6,783 nucleotides of DNA from Candidatus Woesearchaeota archaeon. GTDB lineage: Archaea; Nanobdellota; Nanobdellia; Woesearchaeales; UBA12501. The stretch spans positions 1 through 6,783 of the forward strand of contig WJJV01000107.1 in NCBI GenBank assembly GCA_014729495.1, written 5' to 3'. Positions within the stretch are counted from its first letter, which is position 1. Each line of letters starts with the position of its first letter. The notes under the pieces are model-generated. The model worked only from the letters and a program-made list of their open reading frames with translations. It was not told the DNA's origin and searched no databases. Below are positions 6,086 through 6,783 of the stretch, piece by piece. The translations under genes were made by a program, and so were the position numbers.

Positions 6086-6105
6086 AAAAGTTTTAAAAAG
6101 TTTTA
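6086..6105 (+). repeat. Two tandem AAAAGTTTTA units after rnz
   Basis: AAAAGTTTTA occurs at 6086-6095 and again at 6096-6105, starting 5 bp after the rnz stop. The T4 tracts may help terminate rnz transcription. The second unit runs into TTTTAAATAA (6101-6110), a good TATA-box match, so terminator and promoter functions may overlap here. Confidence 0.5.
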
Positions 6106-6110
6106 AATAA
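6101..6110 (+). promoter_or_regulatory. Candidate TATA box for the 11-mer repeat protein
   Basis: TTTTAAATAA, about 85 bp before the ATG at 6190. If used, transcription would start near 6130 and the mRNA would have a leader of about 60 nt with an AGAGGT ribosome-binding site at its end. An alternative weaker box is GCATAAAG near 6146-6153, about 40 bp before the ATG. Confidence 0.4.
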
Positions 6111-6143
6111 CCTTTATGGCTTTACAGGTATAATCTACATGGA

Positions 6144-6172
6144 TTGCATAAAGTATGCAAAATAGTATGCAA
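6144..6172 (+). promoter_or_regulatory. Cluster of three TATGCAA sites, possible operator
   Basis: TTGCATA (6144-6150) and TATGCAA (6154-6160) form a perfect 7-bp inverted repeat with a 3-bp spacer. A third TATGCAA follows at 6166-6172, as part of a direct repeat AGTATGCAAAA at 6152-6162 and 6164-6174 with a 12-bp period. The cluster lies directly before the ribosome-binding site of the downstream gene. A protein dimer could bind here; the same inverted repeat in RNA could form a small hairpin. Confidence 0.4.
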
Positions 6173-6175
6173 AAA

Positions 6176-6181
6176 AGAGGT
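6176..6181 (+). promoter_or_regulatory. Ribosome-binding site of the 11-mer repeat protein gene
   Basis: AGAGGT, 8 nt before the ATG at 6190. The spacing fits ATG 6190 better than the TTG at 6187 immediately before it. Confidence 0.55.
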
Positions 6182-6189
6182 TTCATTTG

Positions 6190-6429
6190 ATGGCAAAGAA
6201 GATAAACATACCTACAGAGAAGATAACTTCATTCTTCAAACAGATTCCCCAGAAAATAGGCCCTTTTTTCCAGCAATTGCCAGCAAAGATCTCAGCATTC
6301 TTCAAGAGCTTGCCGAATAAGATAAAGAATTTTCCGCAGACATTCCAGGCAGCACCAACAGATGAGAAGATAGCCTATGGCATTATAGGTGCGGGCATAA
6401 TATTCCTGCTGGTAGGGATAATTCTTTAG
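6190..6429 (+). CDS. Small membrane-anchored protein with 11-residue amphipathic repeats
   Basis: Not a family I can name. The 79-residue protein has two parts. Residues 12-44 are three contiguous 11-residue repeats, I-x-x-F-F-(K/Q)-x-(I/L)-P-x-K, with Ile at 12, 23 and 34, FF at 15-16, 26-27 and 37-38, Pro at 20, 31 and 42, and Lys at 22, 33 and 44. A degenerate fourth unit (IKNFPQTFQAA) covers 45-55, and the N-terminal 11 residues also end in Lys. After PTDEK, residues 61-79 form one Gly/Ile-rich transmembrane helix ending right at the C-terminus. Such a tail-anchored layout would leave the repeats probably in the cytoplasm, where their Phe-rich face could lie on the membrane. The Phe/Pro/Lys spacing recalls 11-mer lipid-binding helices, although Pro in each unit would kink a continuous helix. 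Start ATG 6190 is preferred for its ribosome-binding site. It follows rnz in the same direction with 108 bp between, and converges on the GTPase gene. Confidence 0.75.
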   Translation: MAKKINIPTEKITSFFKQIPQKIGPFFQQLPAKISAFFKSLPNKIKNFPQTFQAAPTDEKIAYGIIGAGIIFLLVGIIL

Positions 6430-6461
6430 GGCATTTCAGAATTCATCTGGATAATGCTGCA

Positions 6462-6783
6462 TCAGATCTCTATCTTCCCTCTCTGGCACATCCTTATTAT
6501 CTCCTTGGCCATCCTCTTTGTGTCAGGCTCCCCTCCTTTCTTTAGCACACTTTTCTTTTGGGCGATCGCTTCCAGGGTCTTCATCCTGTCCCTGAACTTT
6601 CTGACACCAAAATGCTTCTCTATCCTTCCGTCCAGATTATCAATAAGATCTTCTGCTGCCTTTTCAGGATCCTCTATCTTATCAGGGTCAACAGCGCCTA
6701 TAAGCGCATAGGATGGCTTCTTCTTTGAGTAAGGGAGCACACCCGGAGTGTCTATCATCAATATGTTCTTTGTTATCCTCAGC
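6462..6783 (-). CDS. Circularly permuted GTPase, YlqF/RbgA (HSR1-MMR1) type, C-terminal part
   Basis: The gene enters from beyond the right edge: the frame stays open through LRITKNIL before the first ATG, and the family fold requires an upstream part, so the internal TTG/ATG codons near 6761 are not the start. About 107 codons are visible. IDTPGV is the G3 (DxPG) motif; in circularly permuted GTPases G3 lies after G4, G5 and G1, so a G3 near the C-terminal end of the G domain fits this class. The following helical segment ends in DTKRMAKEIIRMCQRGKIEI, very like the C-terminal R-x-A-x-x-I-L-x-x-x-x-x-G-K-I segment of RbgA/YlqF, which helps assemble the large ribosomal subunit. The N-terminal G4, G5 and P-loop cannot be seen. 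It converges on the repeat-protein gene with a 32-bp gap that shows no clear hairpin. A ribosome-assembly role is inferred from the family. Confidence 0.75.
   Translation of the reverse strand, partial: LRITKNILMIDTPGVLPYSKKKPSYALIGAVDPDKIEDPEKAAEDLIDNLDGRIEKHFGVRKFRDRMKTLEAIAQKKSVLKKGGEPDTKRMAKEIIRMCQRGKIEI

Noticed and set aside
6139..6165. Eight-codon micro-ORF (MDCIKYAK) before the repeat-protein gene
   Set aside because: No ribosome-binding site, very short, and it coincides with the TATGCAA repeat cluster, which explains the sequence better.
1..6783. tRNA, rRNA, CRISPR array, insertion sequence or defence island
   Set aside because: No cloverleaf with a TTCGA-type T-loop, no regularly spaced repeats, no transposase and no recognised defence gene was found by reading both strands; the content is housekeeping and envelope genes.

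Overview
The window looks like a stretch of archaeal chromosome carrying housekeeping genes. The organism is probably a DPANN-type archaeon (Woesearchaeota/Pacearchaeota-like); that placement is a guess from gene style and was not tested. The archaeal call rests on four things: archaeal-type FEN1 with a C-terminal PCNA-binding tail, Trm5-type tRNA m1G37 methyltransferase, archaeal tRNA-splicing endonuclease EndA with its Tyr/His/Lys triad, and TTTAAA-type TATA boxes placed 24-27 bp before start codons, which indicates leaderless mRNAs. I see no rRNA, tRNA, CRISPR array, insertion sequence or phage gene.

Layout. Six genes on the minus strand read leftward from about 5012 to the left edge: endA (4392-5012), a winged-helix protein with a restriction-endonuclease-like C-terminus (3295-4296), a lipoprotein (2565-3191), fen (1490-2524), an EamA/DMT-type transporter (584-1453) and trm5 (1-587, cut by the left edge). 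The transporter and trm5 overlap by ATGA; each of the others has its own candidate promoter. On the plus strand, rnz (tRNase Z, 5182-6081) diverges from endA across a 169-bp AT-rich promoter region, followed by a small membrane-anchored protein made of 11-residue amphipathic repeats (6190-6429). At the right edge a minus-strand gene (6462-6783, cut) encodes the end of a circularly permuted ribosome-assembly-type GTPase.

How the genes fit together. Three genes act on tRNA: rnz removes the 3' trailer, endA excises introns, and trm5 methylates G37 next to the anticodon. fen is for replication and repair (Okazaki flap removal), and the GTPase probably serves ribosome assembly. The lipoprotein, transporter and small repeat protein belong to the cell envelope or membrane.

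Promoter geometry corrects two start codons: endA begins at 5012 rather than 5024, and rnz at 5182 rather than 5158. I found no convincing new multi-gene system. The items most worth a second look are the 11-mer repeat protein, the winged-helix/nuclease-like protein beside endA, the Trm5 without its usual N-terminal D1 domain, and a cluster of three TATGCAA sites before the repeat protein.
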